From: Xanthobacteraceae bacterium
Lineage (GTDB): Bacteria; Pseudomonadota; Alphaproteobacteria; Rhizobiales; Xanthobacteraceae
Direction: 5' to 3'
Assembly (NCBI GenBank): GCA_020441545.1
Contig: JAGRLZ010000044.1
Span: 1-33,263 of the forward strand
DNA length: 33,263 bases
Of the stretch, positions 14,962-23,664 are shown piece by piece. The notes under the pieces were generated by a model that saw only the letters and a program-made list of their open reading frames with translations, was not told the DNA's origin and did no database searches. Within the stretch, counting starts at the first letter, position 1, and each line of letters begins with the position of its first letter. The translations under genes were made by a program, and so were the position numbers.

Positions 14962-15073
14962 CGTATGCGGGCATGATTCAGGGATCGTGCAACCATGCCG
15001 CTCCCGGCGACATTTGCAACAGCATTCGCGCGCACTGCTTGAAAAACGCAGGCCGCGCGATGGGGGGCGCCGG

Positions 15074-15109
15074 TCAGGTGGCCGTTCAGGTGGCCGTTCA
15101 GGTCGCCGT
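15074..15109. repeat. 12-bp tandem triplication across the map stop codon
   Basis: Three 12-bp units begin at 15074, 15086 and 15098, of the form tcaggtSgccgt; the first two are identical. The unit length is a multiple of three, and each unit carries an in-frame TGA on the minus strand. map therefore ends in three evenly spaced stop codons. Confidence 0.88.
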
Positions 15110-15922
15110 GGGGGCCTGCTCGTGGTGCCGGGCCGACAGCGTGAAGACCTCGACGCCGGTCTTGGTGACGCCGACCGAATGCTCGAACTGCGCCGACAGC
15201 GAGCGGTCGCGGGTCACCGCCGTCCAGCCGTCGGACAGGATCTTCACATGGGGCCGGCCGAGATTGATCATCGGCTCGATGGTGAAGAACATGCCCGGCT
15301 TGAGGACGACGCCTTCGCCGGGCCGCCCGACATGGATGATGTTCGGTTCGTCGTGGAACATGCGGCCGAGACCGTGGCCGCAGAAGTCGCGCACCACGCT
15401 CATGTGCTGCGGCTCGACGAAGCTCTGGATCGCATGGCCGATATCGCCGGTGGTCGCGCCCGGCTTGACCGCGGCGATGCCGCGCATCATCGCCTCATAG
15501 GTGACCTCGATCAGCCGTTCGGCCTTCCGCGCGATCGGCTGGATCGCATACATGCGGCTGGAATCGCCGTACCAGCCGTCGACGATGAAGGTCACGTCGA
15601 TATTGACGATGTCGCCTTCCTTGAGCAGGCGCTCGCCCGGCATGCCGTGGCAGACCACGTGGTTCAGCGACGTGCAGGTCGAATAGCGATAGCCGCGATA
15701 CATCAGCGTGGCGGGAAACGCCCCGTGTGAGAAGGCGAATTCGCGCACGAACGTGTCGATGCGGGATGTCGGGATGCCCGCCGTCACGATGTCGGTCAGC
15801 TCATCGAGGCATTGCGAGACGAGCGCGCCTGCCTTGCGCATGCCGGCAAAGCCGGTGGGGCCGTGCAGCTTGATCTGGCCGGTCTTGCGCAGGGCGGTAT
15901 CGGAGGCTTCGACGTAACTCAT
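15098..15922 (-). CDS. map: Methionine aminopeptidase, type I
   Basis: 274 residues. It removes the initiator methionine from nascent proteins. The full set of metal and catalytic residues is visible: H92 ([10 protein letters not shown]), D109, D120, H183 (CGHGLGR), E216 (TIEPM) and E247. There is no insert or zinc-finger extension, which fits type Ia. Residues 1-20 are a short extension before the first conserved block. The ATG at 15922 lacks a good Shine-Dalgarno, but a plausible promoter is 37 bp upstream at 15959-15986. Upstream is sfsA on the same strand. The gene is normally essential when single-copy. Confidence 0.96.
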   Translation of the reverse strand: MSYVEASDTALRKTGQIKLHGPTGFAGMRKAGALVSQCLDELTDIVTAGIPTSRIDTFVREFAFSHGAFPATLMYRGYRYSTCTSLNHVVCHGMPGERLLKEGDIVNIDVTFIVDGWYGDSSRMYAIQPIARKAERLIEVTYEAMMRGIAAVKPGATTGDIGHAIQSFVEPQHMSVVRDFCGHGLGRMFHDEPNIIHVGRPGEGVVLKPGMFFTIEPMINLGRPHVKILSDGWTAVTRDRSLSAQFEHSVGVTKTGVEVFTLSARHHEQAPTAT

Positions 15923-15958
15923 GCAGGACTTAGATCCGGGGTTTAAGGGATTTCGCCT

Positions 15959-15986
15959 AATCTAGTGAGTTGTGCTGCCGGTGCAA
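15959..15986 (-). promoter_or_regulatory. Candidate sigma-70-type promoter of map
   Basis: On the minus strand TTGCAC (15986-15981) and TAGATT (15964-15959) are separated by 16 bp, about 37 bp upstream of the map ATG. Both hexamers match the consensus at four positions. It would give map a transcript independent of sfsA. Confidence 0.4.
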
Positions 15987-16010
15987 GCACATGACGGCGC
16001 TCTGCCCGGC

Positions 16011-16724
16011 TCACGGCAGAATCGGAATCGCCTTTGCCAGCGTGATTCCGTCGCGCCCGACCCGGCAGGTATAGGCCAACGCTTCGACCCCGTTCCGCCG
16101 TGCCAGGCGAAAAGCCTGCCCGTAGGCGGGATCGATGTCCTCGGCGACCGCGAGCGAACCGGCGGAGCCGATCTGCACCACGTAAAGCAGCGCGGCGCGG
16201 GCGCCGGTGCCGGCCATCGCGGCGAGTTCGGCGAGGTGCCGGGCGCCGCGCGCGGTGACCGAATCCGGGAATTCCGCGAGGCCCTTGCGCCGCATCAGAT
16301 GCACGTTCTTGACCTCGAGATAGCACGGCGGCTGGCCGTCGCGCGCGAGCAGGAAATCGACCCGGGACGCCTGTCCGTATCTGACCTCGCGGCGGATGCG
16401 GTCATAGCCGCGAAACTCCGGAATCCGGTTTGCAGCCAGCGCCTCCGCAACCAGCGCGTTGGGATGTCCGGTATTGACGCCGACGAGTTCGGTCCCCGAG
16501 CCGAAATCCGCCTCCACCAGTTCCCACGAATAGGGCAGCTTGCGGGTCTTGAGCTGTGACTTCGAGAGCCAGACCCGGGCGCCCGCGGCCTGGAGGCCGG
16601 TCATGGCGCCGGGATTGGCGACATGGACGGTCAGCGTCTGGCCGTCGGCCAGTTCGACATCGGCGAGGAATCGCTTGTAGCGACGCAGCAGCGTCGCCGG
16701 AATCAACGCGGAGGAGAATTTCAT
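16011..16724 (-). CDS. sfsA: SfsA-family protein (sugar fermentation stimulation homologue)
   Basis: 237 residues, the usual SfsA length. The chosen ATG at 16724 begins [20 protein letters not shown], the usual opening. A longer open frame to 16913 is not family-like. Conserved segments include [12 protein letters not shown] near 30, [13 protein letters not shown], the VDFLL..D segment around 140 and LEVKNVHLM near 155, the nuclease-like core with its D-x-E-x-K arrangement. SfsA binds DNA and was first found as a stimulator of maltose genes in E. coli, but its mechanism is unclear. It is upstream of map on the same strand (286-bp-scale cluster with radC) and divergent from the antiporter, with 217 bp between starts. 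Confidence 0.93.
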   Translation of the reverse strand: MKFSSALIPATLLRRYKRFLADVELADGQTLTVHVANPGAMTGLQAAGARVWLSKSQLKTRKLPYSWELVEADFGSGTELVGVNTGHPNALVAEALAANRIPEFRGYDRIRREVRYGQASRVDFLLARDGQPPCYLEVKNVHLMRRKGLAEFPDSVTARGARHLAELAAMAGTGARAALLYVVQIGSAGSLAVAEDIDPAYGQAFRLARRNGVEALAYTCRVGRDGITLAKAIPILP

Positions 16725-16941
16725 CGGCGCACGATCGGGGTGGTTGGGGCGAGGACGGGGGCCGCTCATCCATGCCCGATTCCGGATCGGTGATCCAGAA
16801 CGCCGGGGCGTCGGCCACGTCCTGGTTGCCGAAGGCGGACGTCGACGCGCGGGACATGCCCTGCGGCCAAAAATCGGTTGGCGCTCGCGAATCGCAAAGA
16901 TATGGATGGACATGCCCTAAATTCGAGGATCCCTGCCACAC

Positions 16942-18735
16942 ATGACGTCGCTGGACACCGTCAGCATCGCGATCTTCCTGGGTGCGGCCCTGGTCATGGT
17001 CGGCATCCTGTCGAGCTTGCTGGCGCTCCGGTTCGGCGCGCCCTTGCTGCTGGTCTTTCTCTTCATCGGCATTCTGGCCGGCGATTCCGGCCCGGGCGGA
17101 CTCAACTTCAACGACGTCCATGCGACCTACCTGGTCGGTTCGGTGGCGCTGGCGCTGATCCTGTTCGATGGCGGCCTCAAGACCCGGTTTCAGAGCATCC
17201 GTACCGTCCTGGCGCCATCGATGCTGCTGGCGACCGCCGGCGTGCTCGTGACCGCATTGCTGACGGCGCCGATCGCCAAGGTCGCGCTGGACCTGAACTG
17301 GACCGAGGCGTTGCTCGCGGGCGCGGTGGTGGCCTCCACCGATGCCGCCGCCGTGTTCCTGCTGGTCCATGCCCAGGGGCTGCGGCTGCGTCCGCGCGTC
17401 GGCGCCACGCTCGAGGTCGAGTCGGGCACCAACGATCCGTTCGCGGTGTTCCTGACGCTGATGCTGGTCGAGCTGATTTCGCTCGGCAGCAGCTCGGCGA
17501 CCCATGTGCTGGCGGAGTTCTTCCAGGAGGCGGTGCTCGGCCTGATGATCGGGGTGGTCGGCGGCTGGATCGTGATCGTTGCGCTCAACCGGGTCGAACT
17601 GCCCCAGGGGCTGCATGCGCCCTTTGTCACCACCGCGGCGCTGGTGATCTTCGGGCTGGCGGAGATCACCAACGCATCCGGCTTTCTGGCCGTATATCTG
17701 GCCGGGATCATGATCGGAAACCGGCCGACGCGCGCGCACAACTCGGTGCTGACCTTCCTGGATGCGGCAACCTGGCTGGCCCAGATCGTGATGTTCGTGC
17801 TGCTCGGCCTGCTGGTCTCGCCGCAGCGGCTGGGCGACAGCGTATTGCCGGCGATCGCGATCGCGCTGACCCTGATGCTGGTCGCGCGGCCGGTCGCCGT
17901 CTTTCTCTGTCTTGCCCCGTTCTCGTTCAACTGGCGGGAAAAGGTCTTCATCGCCTGGGTCGGCCTGCGTGGAGCGGTGGCGATCTTCCTGGCTTCGATC
18001 CCGATGCTGGTCGGCCTGTCGAAGGCTTATCTGTATTTCGACGTGGCCTTCGTCGTGGTGATTATCTCGCTGCTGCTGCAGGGATGGACCCTCGGCGCCG
18101 CGGCCCGCCGTCTCAACGTGGCGCTGCCGCGCACCGAACAGCGGGCGCGTCGCGTCGAACTGGACCTGCCGGGCCAGCTCGAACAGCAGCTGGTCGGCTA
18201 TCCGGTCCGGCCCAAGAGCCTGTTCCTGAAGCGCGGGCTGCTGCCGTCGTGGTCGCGCCCGACCCTGGTGATCCGCGACGAGAAGATTCTGTCGCCGGCG
18301 GAAGCGGACCCGGTGGCGGCGGGAGACTATCTCTATCTGCTGGCGCCGCCGGAAAAGGCCGACGCGCTGGATCGCTTCTTCACCGACATGCAGCCGTCGG
18401 TCCTGCCCGATCCGCATCTCCTCGGCGATTTCGTCGTCTCCGGCGAGATCGTGCTGGGCGACCTCGCCGAAATCTACGGCATCACGGTGCGCGAGGACGA
18501 ATCCAACCTGACGCTGGCGGATTATTTCGACATCCATCTCGACCGCGCGCCGAAGGTCGGCGCGACCCTGCCGCTGGACTCGCTGATTCTCGTTGCGCGC
18601 AGCATCAGCGGCGGCCGCGTCAATGTCGTCGGCCTGCGGTTGCCGGAAGACGAGGAAACGGCGCAGCCGCGAAGCCGCCTGGCGACGGTCAAGGGCCGGC
18701 TGTCGCGGCTGTGGTCGTCGCTGGCCGGAATCTAA
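16942..18735 (+). CDS. cvrA: Potassium/proton antiporter of the CvrA/NhaP2 family
   Basis: 597 residues. The first ~390 residues form about 12-13 transmembrane helices of the CPA1 sodium/potassium-proton antiporter fold. The ESGTNDPFAVF segment near 155 contains the ND pair of the transport site. A cytoplasmic TrkA-C-like domain (about 405-480) and a CorC/HlyC-like C-terminal domain (about 485-575) follow, as in NhaP2 (CvrA) and KhaP. It exports K+ in exchange for protons during osmotic or alkaline stress. The start is preceded by GAGG at a long distance, so the ribosome site is weak. It is convergent with modC, with 27 bp between stops. Confidence 0.93.
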   Translation: MTSLDTVSIAIFLGAALVMVGILSSLLALRFGAPLLLVFLFIGILAGDSGPGGLNFNDVHATYLVGSVALALILFDGGLKTRFQSIRTVLAPSMLLATAGVLVTALLTAPIAKVALDLNWTEALLAGAVVASTDAAAVFLLVHAQGLRLRPRVGATLEVESGTNDPFAVFLTLMLVELISLGSSSATHVLAEFFQEAVLGLMIGVVGGWIVIVALNRVELPQGLHAPFVTTAALVIFGLAEITNASGFLAVYLAGIMIGNRPTRAHNSVLTFLDAATWLAQIVMFVLLGLLVSPQRLGDSVLPAIAIALTLMLVARPVAVFLCLAPFSFNWREKVFIAWVGLRGAVAIFLASIPMLVGLSKAYLYFDVAFVVVIISLLLQGWTLGAAARRLNVALPRTEQRARRVELDLPGQLEQQLVGYPVRPKSLFLKRGLLPSWSRPTLVIRDEKILSPAEADPVAAGDYLYLLAPPEKADALDRFFTDMQPSVLPDPHLLGDFVVSGEIVLGDLAEIYGITVREDESNLTLADYFDIHLDRAPKVGATLPLDSLILVARSISGGRVNVVGLRLPEDEETAQPRSRLATVKGRLSRLWSSLAGI

Positions 18736-18762
18736 ATCTAGATGTCTCCGCCGAAAACGCTG

Positions 18763-19452
18763 TCATAGTTCCGGCGAGGCCGGCGGCCGCTCAACCAATA
18801 GATCCGGGCTTCCGGCTCTCGCGACCCGGCCCCGCTCGAGCACGACGACATCCGTCGCCAGGCGCCGAAGCTCGTCGGCGTCGTGGCTCACATAGATCAT
18901 CGGCACGCCGGTCTCGTCGCGCAGCCGCACCAGGTAGGGCAGGATCTCCGCCTTGCGGTCGGCATCGAGCGCGCCGAGCGGCTCGTCGAACAGCAGCAGC
19001 CGCGGCCGCGCCAGCAAAGCGCGGCCCAGCGCGACGCGCTGCCGCTCGCCGCCGGAAAGCTGGCCGGTGCGCCGGTCGAGCAGATGGCCGATATCGAGCA
19101 GGGCGACCACGCGATCCTGCGCGGCGGGGTCGAAGGAAAGGCGGTTCATGCATCGGCCGTAGTCGAGGTTCTGCTTGACGTCGAGGTGGGGAAACAGCCG
19201 CGCGTCCTGAAAGACGTAGCCGATCCGCCGCCGATGCGCCGGCGTGTGCCGGCCCGCTTGGGTATCGTCGAGCACCTGGCCGTCGACCACGATGAGTCCG
19301 TGGTCCGGCTTCAGCAGGCCGGCGATGATGTTGACCAGCGAGGTCTTGCCGGCGCCGGAGGCGCCGAACAGTCCGGTCACGCGGCCTTCGCTTCTGAAGG
19401 ACACGTCGAGCGCGAATTCGCCGAGCTGCTTGCGGACTTCGACCTCCAGCAT
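18763..19452 (-). CDS. modC: Molybdate ABC importer ATPase, short form
   Basis: 229 residues. Walker A GASGAGKT (30-37), Q-loop Q82, signature LSGGE (132-136), Walker B LLLFDEP (152-158) and H190 are intact, and GAGKTSLVNIIAGL is typical of ModC. Most ModC proteins are about 350-370 residues and carry a C-terminal MOP/TOBE domain that binds oxyanion and gates activity. That domain is missing here: the chain stops about 30 residues after the H-loop region. The frame ends cleanly with no sign of a frameshift, so this looks like a true short form. It starts 2 bp after the modB stop. Confidence 0.92.
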   Translation of the reverse strand: MLEVEVRKQLGEFALDVSFRSEGRVTGLFGASGAGKTSLVNIIAGLLKPDHGLIVVDGQVLDDTQAGRHTPAHRRRIGYVFQDARLFPHLDVKQNLDYGRCMNRLSFDPAAQDRVVALLDIGHLLDRRTGQLSGGERQRVALGRALLARPRLLLFDEPLGALDADRKAEILPYLVRLRDETGVPMIYVSHDADELRRLATDVVVLERGRVARAGSPDLLVERPPASPEL

Positions 19453-19454
19453 GG

Positions 19455-20150
19455 TCAGGTCCCGTGCAGGCGGCGGGTGGCGCGGCGTACGAACACCTCC
19501 GACGCGACCAGCGCGGCCATGGCGATGACGATCGAGATGACCACCAGCCGGAGCGCGGCGGCGTCGCCGTCCGGCACCTGGGTCAGGGTATAGATCGCGG
19601 CGGAGATGGTCTGGGTCTCGCCGGGAATGTTGGAGACGAAGGTGATGGTGGCGCCGAATTCGCCGATCGCCTTGGCGAAGCCGAGCACCATGCCGGCAAG
19701 CACGCCCGGCAGCGCCAGCGGCAGCGTGACGGTCCAGAACACCCGCCACGGCGGCGCGCCGAGCGTGGCGGCGGCCTGTTCGAAACGGCGATCCACCGCC
19801 TCGATCGAAAGCCGGATTGGCCGCACCAGCAGGGGAAACGACATGATGCCGCAGGCCAGCGCCGCGCCGGTCCAGCGGAACGCGAAGACGATGCCGAGAT
19901 GGTCGGCGAGCCATTCCCCGACCAGGCCGCGGCGCCCGAAGGTCAGCAGCAGGAGATAGCCGGTGACCACAGGGGGCAGCACCAGCGGCAGGTGGATGAC
20001 GGCATCGATCAGGGACTTGCCCCAGAACTCGCGCCGTGCCAGCAGCCAGGCCAAAGCGATCCCGATCGGAGTGGCCACCAGCGTGGCGACGATGCCGACG
20101 CGGAGCGACAGCAGGATCGCCGTCCACTCTGCTTGCGAGAGATGCTGCAC
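19455..20150 (-). CDS. modB: Molybdate ABC importer permease
   Basis: 231 residues, standard ModB length, with five to six helices. The cytoplasmic EAA loop reads EQAAATLGAPPWRVFWTVTL and is followed by PGVLAGMVLGFAKAIGEFGAT, a highly conserved ModB/CysT segment. HLPLVLPPVVTGYLLL near 70 is also family-typical. The start is a GTG at 20150, one base after the modA stop, so translation is probably coupled. It pairs with ModC and receives molybdate from ModA. Confidence 0.95.
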   Translation of the reverse strand: MQHLSQAEWTAILLSLRVGIVATLVATPIGIALAWLLARREFWGKSLIDAVIHLPLVLPPVVTGYLLLLTFGRRGLVGEWLADHLGIVFAFRWTGAALACGIMSFPLLVRPIRLSIEAVDRRFEQAAATLGAPPWRVFWTVTLPLALPGVLAGMVLGFAKAIGEFGATITFVSNIPGETQTISAAIYTLTQVPDGDAAALRLVVISIVIAMAALVASEVFVRRATRRLHGT

Positions 20151-20151
20151 G

Positions 20152-20949
20152 TTACGACGTCGGTCGGATCAGGAACGAGAAGCCGAACTTCTCGAAGATT
20201 GCCTTGGCTTCGGAGGTGCGCAGGAAGGCCAGATAGTCCCTGGCCTCGGCCCTGGCGTTCACGGTGGCGGCGACCGGATAGATGATCGGCGGGTGGGAGC
20301 CGGCCGGGAACGTGCCGACCACCTTGACGCCGGGTTCGACCCTGGCATCGGTTGCGTAGACGATGCCGAGCACGGCCTCGTTGCGGGCCACCAGCGCCAG
20401 CGCGGCGCGCACGTTTTCCGCCATCGCGAATTTCGGCTCCGCGGCTTTCCACGCGCCGAGCTTTTCCAGGGCGGCCTTGGCGTATTTGCCGACCGGCACC
20501 GCCCTGACGTCGCCGGTGGCGATGCGGCCGTCGCCCGCGAGCCTGGCAAGGTCGAAGCCGGGGCCGATGGCGACGTCGTCGATCCCGGACTCCTTCGGCG
20601 CGATCAGCACGATGGCGTTGCCGAGCAGGTTCACCCGGGTCGCGGGATCGATGGCCTTCGTCTCGATCCCGTAATCCATCCAGGCCATGTCGGCCGACAC
20701 GTAGACGTCGGCGGGGGCGCCTTGCGCGAGCTGCTTGGCAAGCGCGGAACTGGCGGCGTAGCTGGCACTGATCCTGACGCCGTTCCTGACGCCGTTCTTG
20801 GCGGTGTAGGCGGCATTGACCGCATCCAGCGCATTTCTCATCGACGCGGCGGCGAACACGGTCAGGATCTTGTCCTGCGCCTGCGCCGGCGTATGGACGG
20901 CCCCGGCGAGGACCAGGAAGGCGGTCACGAGTCCGGCGAGACGTTGCAT
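20152..20949 (-). CDS. modA: Periplasmic molybdate-binding protein
   Basis: 265 residues from the ATG at 20949, which has GGAG about 11 bases upstream; an in-frame ATG at 21045 is not family-like. Signal peptide ends AQA (22-24). The oxyanion site motifs VFAAASMRNALDAV (31-44) and GAPADVYVSAD (78-88) are present, with the ARVEPGVKVVGTFP segment further on. A 12-bp tandem duplication (20774-20797) gives an in-frame KNGVRNGV stretch (51-58) in a loop before the second motif. First gene of modABC; no modE is seen. Confidence 0.95.
   Translation of the reverse strand: MQRLAGLVTAFLVLAGAVHTPAQAQDKILTVFAAASMRNALDAVNAAYTAKNGVRNGVRISASYAASSALAKQLAQGAPADVYVSADMAWMDYGIETKAIDPATRVNLLGNAIVLIAPKESGIDDVAIGPGFDLARLAGDGRIATGDVRAVPVGKYAKAALEKLGAWKAAEPKFAMAENVRAALALVARNEAVLGIVYATDARVEPGVKVVGTFPAGSHPPIIYPVAATVNARAEARDYLAFLRTSEAKAIFEKFGFSFLIRPTS
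20774..20797. repeat. 12-bp direct duplication inside modA
   Basis: The 12-mer ctgacgccgttc occurs twice, back to back, on the plus strand. It keeps the modA frame and adds four residues of the RNGV type to a surface loop region. Confidence 0.85.
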
Positions 20950-21087
20950 TCTGGCGCTCCGAATCAGGCTCGCGGCGCCACGCGCACGCGATGCAGATAT
21001 CAGATGGTAAGTGGAGGGCGACGGGCGGAAGCGCCGTTCCGGCAAATCCGACAGGCTTACGGCCTCTCGGGATGTCGCTTGCCATTG

Positions 21088-21115
21088 ACTTTAGCAGGCT
21101 GGCGGCGCGGGTAAA
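21088..21115 (-). promoter_or_regulatory. Candidate modABC promoter within an inverted repeat
   Basis: On the minus strand TTTACC (21115-21110) and TAAAGT (21093-21088) are spaced by 16 bp, each matching four consensus bases. They sit inside a perfect 7-bp inverted repeat, GACTTTA (21087-21093) with TAAAGTC (21112-21118). The implied leader of about 130 nt contains one small hairpin (CGGAA 21026-21030 with TTCCG 21037-21041). Confidence 0.35.
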
Positions 21116-21151
21116 GTCCCCGGAATCGGGAGCCGGACGGATCGCACGGCT

Positions 21152-22381
21152 CTAGCCGGGATCGCTGGTCCGGCGCTCCATCGTCGATGGCATTGGCCCC
21201 AGGCGATAGTCTGGGAGGCGAAGCCTGTCGATCATCTCCCTGCCGACGGCAAGTTTTGCGAGGCCGGGAATCGCGAAAGACTGGATGACGAGGTTGCGGA
21301 ACCAGACCCCGAAGGCGGTCCGGGGTGCGAATGCGCTGGCGAACCGTGCGGCGCCAGCCTGCTTCGTCGCGATGTAAGGCCGTAGCCGCCGCTCATAGGC
21401 GGCGAAAGCCTCCTCGATGTGCCCTTCCGCGCGCGCAAGCTCGCCCGCCAGCACATAAGCGGCGACGATGGCCAGCGCCGATCCCTGGCCGGCAAGCAGC
21501 GAGGGGCAGAATGCGGCGTCGCCGACGAGCACGCTTCTGCCGCTGGACCATGTCGGCGCGACAACCTGGCTCACGTGATCGAAATAGAGTTCCTGCACCT
21601 CGTCGAGCCGCTGCAGGATATCCGCAATCTCCCATCCATCGGCCCGATAGAGTGAAGCCAGCAGCGTCTTCTGCTGCTCCAGCGTCGCGGGGCGTGCGCC
21701 GTCGTATGTGAACACGAAAAGGAAGAGGCTCCGGTCGTCGCGCAACGTAAAGCGGCCGACCATGCGTCCCGGCTTGGTATGCATCATATAGATGTCCGGA
21801 TCACGCCGTTGATAGTGACGCGCTTCAAACGCCGCGACAGCATAACCCAGCGGTTTCTCGAATTGTTCGTGCGGTCCGAATGCGAGCCGACGCACCTGCG
21901 AATGCAATCCGTCGGCGCCGACCACCAGATCGAAGCGGCGGACCGGCCCGCTTCGCAGCCTGGCGGTGACACCGGCAGGGTCATGCTGCAACATCACGAT
22001 CTCGTCGCCGAAGATCATCTCCGCGACCGGCGCGGCCTTGGCGAGAAGCAGCCGGGAAAGATCGCGGCGTGCAAGCGTGACGTATCGTCCGCCGGTGAGT
22101 TCATCGAACACCTTCGTTCCGAAACCGGCCAGCCGCTCTCCGCGATCGCCGATCACCCTGAGTTCGCGCGCGTGATAGCCGACCCGTTCAATTTCGTTCA
22201 GAAGGCCCATGCGCTCGGCAAGGTCGTAACCGAGTCCCCAGAAGTCGATCACGTATCCGCCGTCGCGCGGAGCGCCCGCATGTTCGACGATCGTGACCTG
22301 CCACCCCGCGGCGTTCAGCCAGTAGGCGGCGGCGGGGCCTGCGATGCCGGCGCCGGAAATGAGTGCGGTCTTCTGCTTCAT
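21152..22381 (-). CDS. FAD-dependent group-A monooxygenase
   Basis: 409 residues. The FAD dinucleotide motif GAGIAG (10-15) ends in an acid (E33) that binds the ribose. The DG fingerprint GADGLHSQVR is at 155-164, and the second FAD motif LVGDAAFCPSLLAGQGS near 287-304. These three mark group-A flavoprotein monooxygenases (aromatic hydroxylase/TetX-like), which use NAD(P)H and O2 to hydroxylate an aromatic or polyketide-like substrate. The substrate is unknown. The C-terminal ~50 residues are hydrophobic and amphipathic as in the TetX-like branch. It is a single gene with a 218-bp upstream gap carrying a palindrome. Confidence 0.87.
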   Translation of the reverse strand: MKQKTALISGAGIAGPAAAYWLNAAGWQVTIVEHAGAPRDGGYVIDFWGLGYDLAERMGLLNEIERVGYHARELRVIGDRGERLAGFGTKVFDELTGGRYVTLARRDLSRLLLAKAAPVAEMIFGDEIVMLQHDPAGVTARLRSGPVRRFDLVVGADGLHSQVRRLAFGPHEQFEKPLGYAVAAFEARHYQRRDPDIYMMHTKPGRMVGRFTLRDDRSLFLFVFTYDGARPATLEQQKTLLASLYRADGWEIADILQRLDEVQELYFDHVSQVVAPTWSSGRSVLVGDAAFCPSLLAGQGSALAIVAAYVLAGELARAEGHIEEAFAAYERRLRPYIATKQAGAARFASAFAPRTAFGVWFRNLVIQSFAIPGLAKLAVGREMIDRLRLPDYRLGPMPSTMERRTSDPG

Positions 22382-22490
22382 GGGTTCTCGCCTCGACCAC
22401 GACTCCCGTCATTGCGGCGAAAGCCAGAATGCGATCGGTTTCCGCAAAAGCGCAATCGCTCCCGCATTCTCGAGCGAGGCACGTCATCAA

Positions 22491-22504
22491 CGAGGCATGC
22501 CTCG
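22491..22504. promoter_or_regulatory. 14-bp palindrome upstream of the FAD monooxygenase
   Basis: CGAGGCATGCCTCG is a perfect palindrome about 110 bp upstream of the monooxygenase ATG. A further direct copy of its half (CGAGGCA) lies at 22475-22481. The rest of the 218-bp gap shows nothing else I can support. Confidence 0.4.
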
Positions 22505-22599
22505 ACATCAATCGCAGGAGTGGAGCCGCGCGGCCGCCGATGATCCGGCGGGAGCAGAAACCGGCCCGTGGGTGCATTCTGCCATGAATGTGGGACTTC

Positions 22600-23577
22600 T
22601 TATGGCGAGGCCAGCACCTGGCGGCAGGCCGGCGGCAGTTCGCTGAGCGTGATCTGGTGGCGCGGCTTCGGCGGTTTCTTGGGCGGTCTCTTGGGCGGCT
22701 TGGGGTGCAGCACCGCATCGCTGAACCAGTAGGCGAGATCGGAGGCCGCGCAGCCTTCGCGGTCAGGCGGCGGCTTTTGCGGCGTGCAGCCGTGGTCGCC
22801 GCGCGGGCAGGTGATGCGGATGTGGAAGTGATAATTGTGTCCGTACATCGGCCGCACCTTCGACAGCCAGGCGCGATTGCCGTGGGCTTCCCGGCACAAT
22901 GCCTTCTTGATCGCGGCGTTGACGAAGATTCGTTCGACGCGCGGCTCCAGTGCCGCGGCACGAATCACCTGAAGGTGGTGGGGCGTCCAGACACGGGGAT
23001 CGATATCGAGCTTGTCGGTCCGCACCATGTTCACGGCCGACATCTCCTCGCGTTCGTTGCGCGACAGCATCCGGTTCGGCATCGGCGTCAGCCAGATGTC
23101 GGCGTCGAGCCCGATCTGATGGCTGGCGTGGCCGGTAATCATCGGGCCGCCGCGGGGTTGTGCCATGTCGCCGACCAGAAGGCCCGGCCAGCCGGCGACC
23201 TTGTGGACCCTGGCGGACAGGCGTTCGACCAGCGCCACCATGTCCGGATGGCCCCAGTTGCGGTTGCGCGACAGCCGCATCACCTGCCATGTCGGCCCGT
23301 TCGCCGGCAGTTCCTCGGCGCCGGCGAGGCAGCCCTTGGCGTAAAATCCGATCGCGTCCGGCTTCTGCGCCGACGGCTTTGTCTTGCGGCCGAACAGTTG
23401 CTTGGCCGCCAGGTGCGGGTCGTTCGGATTGGCGAGGGCGGGCAGCGGCCTGGGGTGCAGCGTACCCTTCTGCTGGGCCGATGCGGGGGGCGCTACGGCG
23501 ACAAAGATCGCCGCAACGACGCCCGCAAGCCACGGACGGAGAATCGGCGGGCCGGGAGTTGGCGGGCGCATGGTCAT
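22600..23577 (-). CDS. mepA: Penicillin-insensitive murein endopeptidase
   Basis: 325 residues from the ATG at 23577; Met at 23589 or 23571 are alternatives, since none has a clear ribosome site. The signal peptide ends PASA before QQKG. The mature protein carries the M74/LAS zinc motifs: H-x6-D in SHQIGLDAD (His153, Asp160) and the H-x-H of NYHFHIR near 250-252. It cleaves D-alanyl-diaminopimelate cross-links in periplasmic peptidoglycan. The C-terminus has a PKPPKRPPKKPPKP-type basic proline-rich stretch, possibly a wall-binding tail. It is followed by the monooxygenase gene at some distance. Confidence 0.93.
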   Translation of the reverse strand: MTMRPPTPGPPILRPWLAGVVAAIFVAVAPPASAQQKGTLHPRPLPALANPNDPHLAAKQLFGRKTKPSAQKPDAIGFYAKGCLAGAEELPANGPTWQVMRLSRNRNWGHPDMVALVERLSARVHKVAGWPGLLVGDMAQPRGGPMITGHASHQIGLDADIWLTPMPNRMLSRNEREEMSAVNMVRTDKLDIDPRVWTPHHLQVIRAAALEPRVERIFVNAAIKKALCREAHGNRAWLSKVRPMYGHNYHFHIRITCPRGDHGCTPQKPPPDREGCAASDLAYWFSDAVLHPKPPKRPPKKPPKPRHQITLSELPPACRQVLASP

Positions 23578-23664
23578 CGAAGCAATCATACCCCCGCGAT
23601 GAACCGGGCTGGGCAGCCAAGGCTGCCCGGATCCGCAAGCGCCGCGTCGCACGAACGGCGAAAG

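Noticed and set aside
16725..16941. A small gene upstream of sfsA.
   Set aside because: The open frames there lack ribosome sites and family similarity; the region is best read as a divergent promoter gap with a minor GGATC/GATCC dyad.
16402..19178. Very long open frames on both strands across the antiporter gene (711 and 766 codons).
   Set aside because: They overlap the antiporter in other frames and show no family motif; GC-rich third positions suppress stop codons.
20950..21080. A molybdenum-cofactor riboswitch ahead of modA.
   Set aside because: Only one small hairpin is visible and I cannot match the known element by eye.
22382..22599. A gene remnant or repeat copy between the monooxygenase and mepA.
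   Set aside because: No frame resembles a protein; only the 14-bp palindrome and its half copy stand out.
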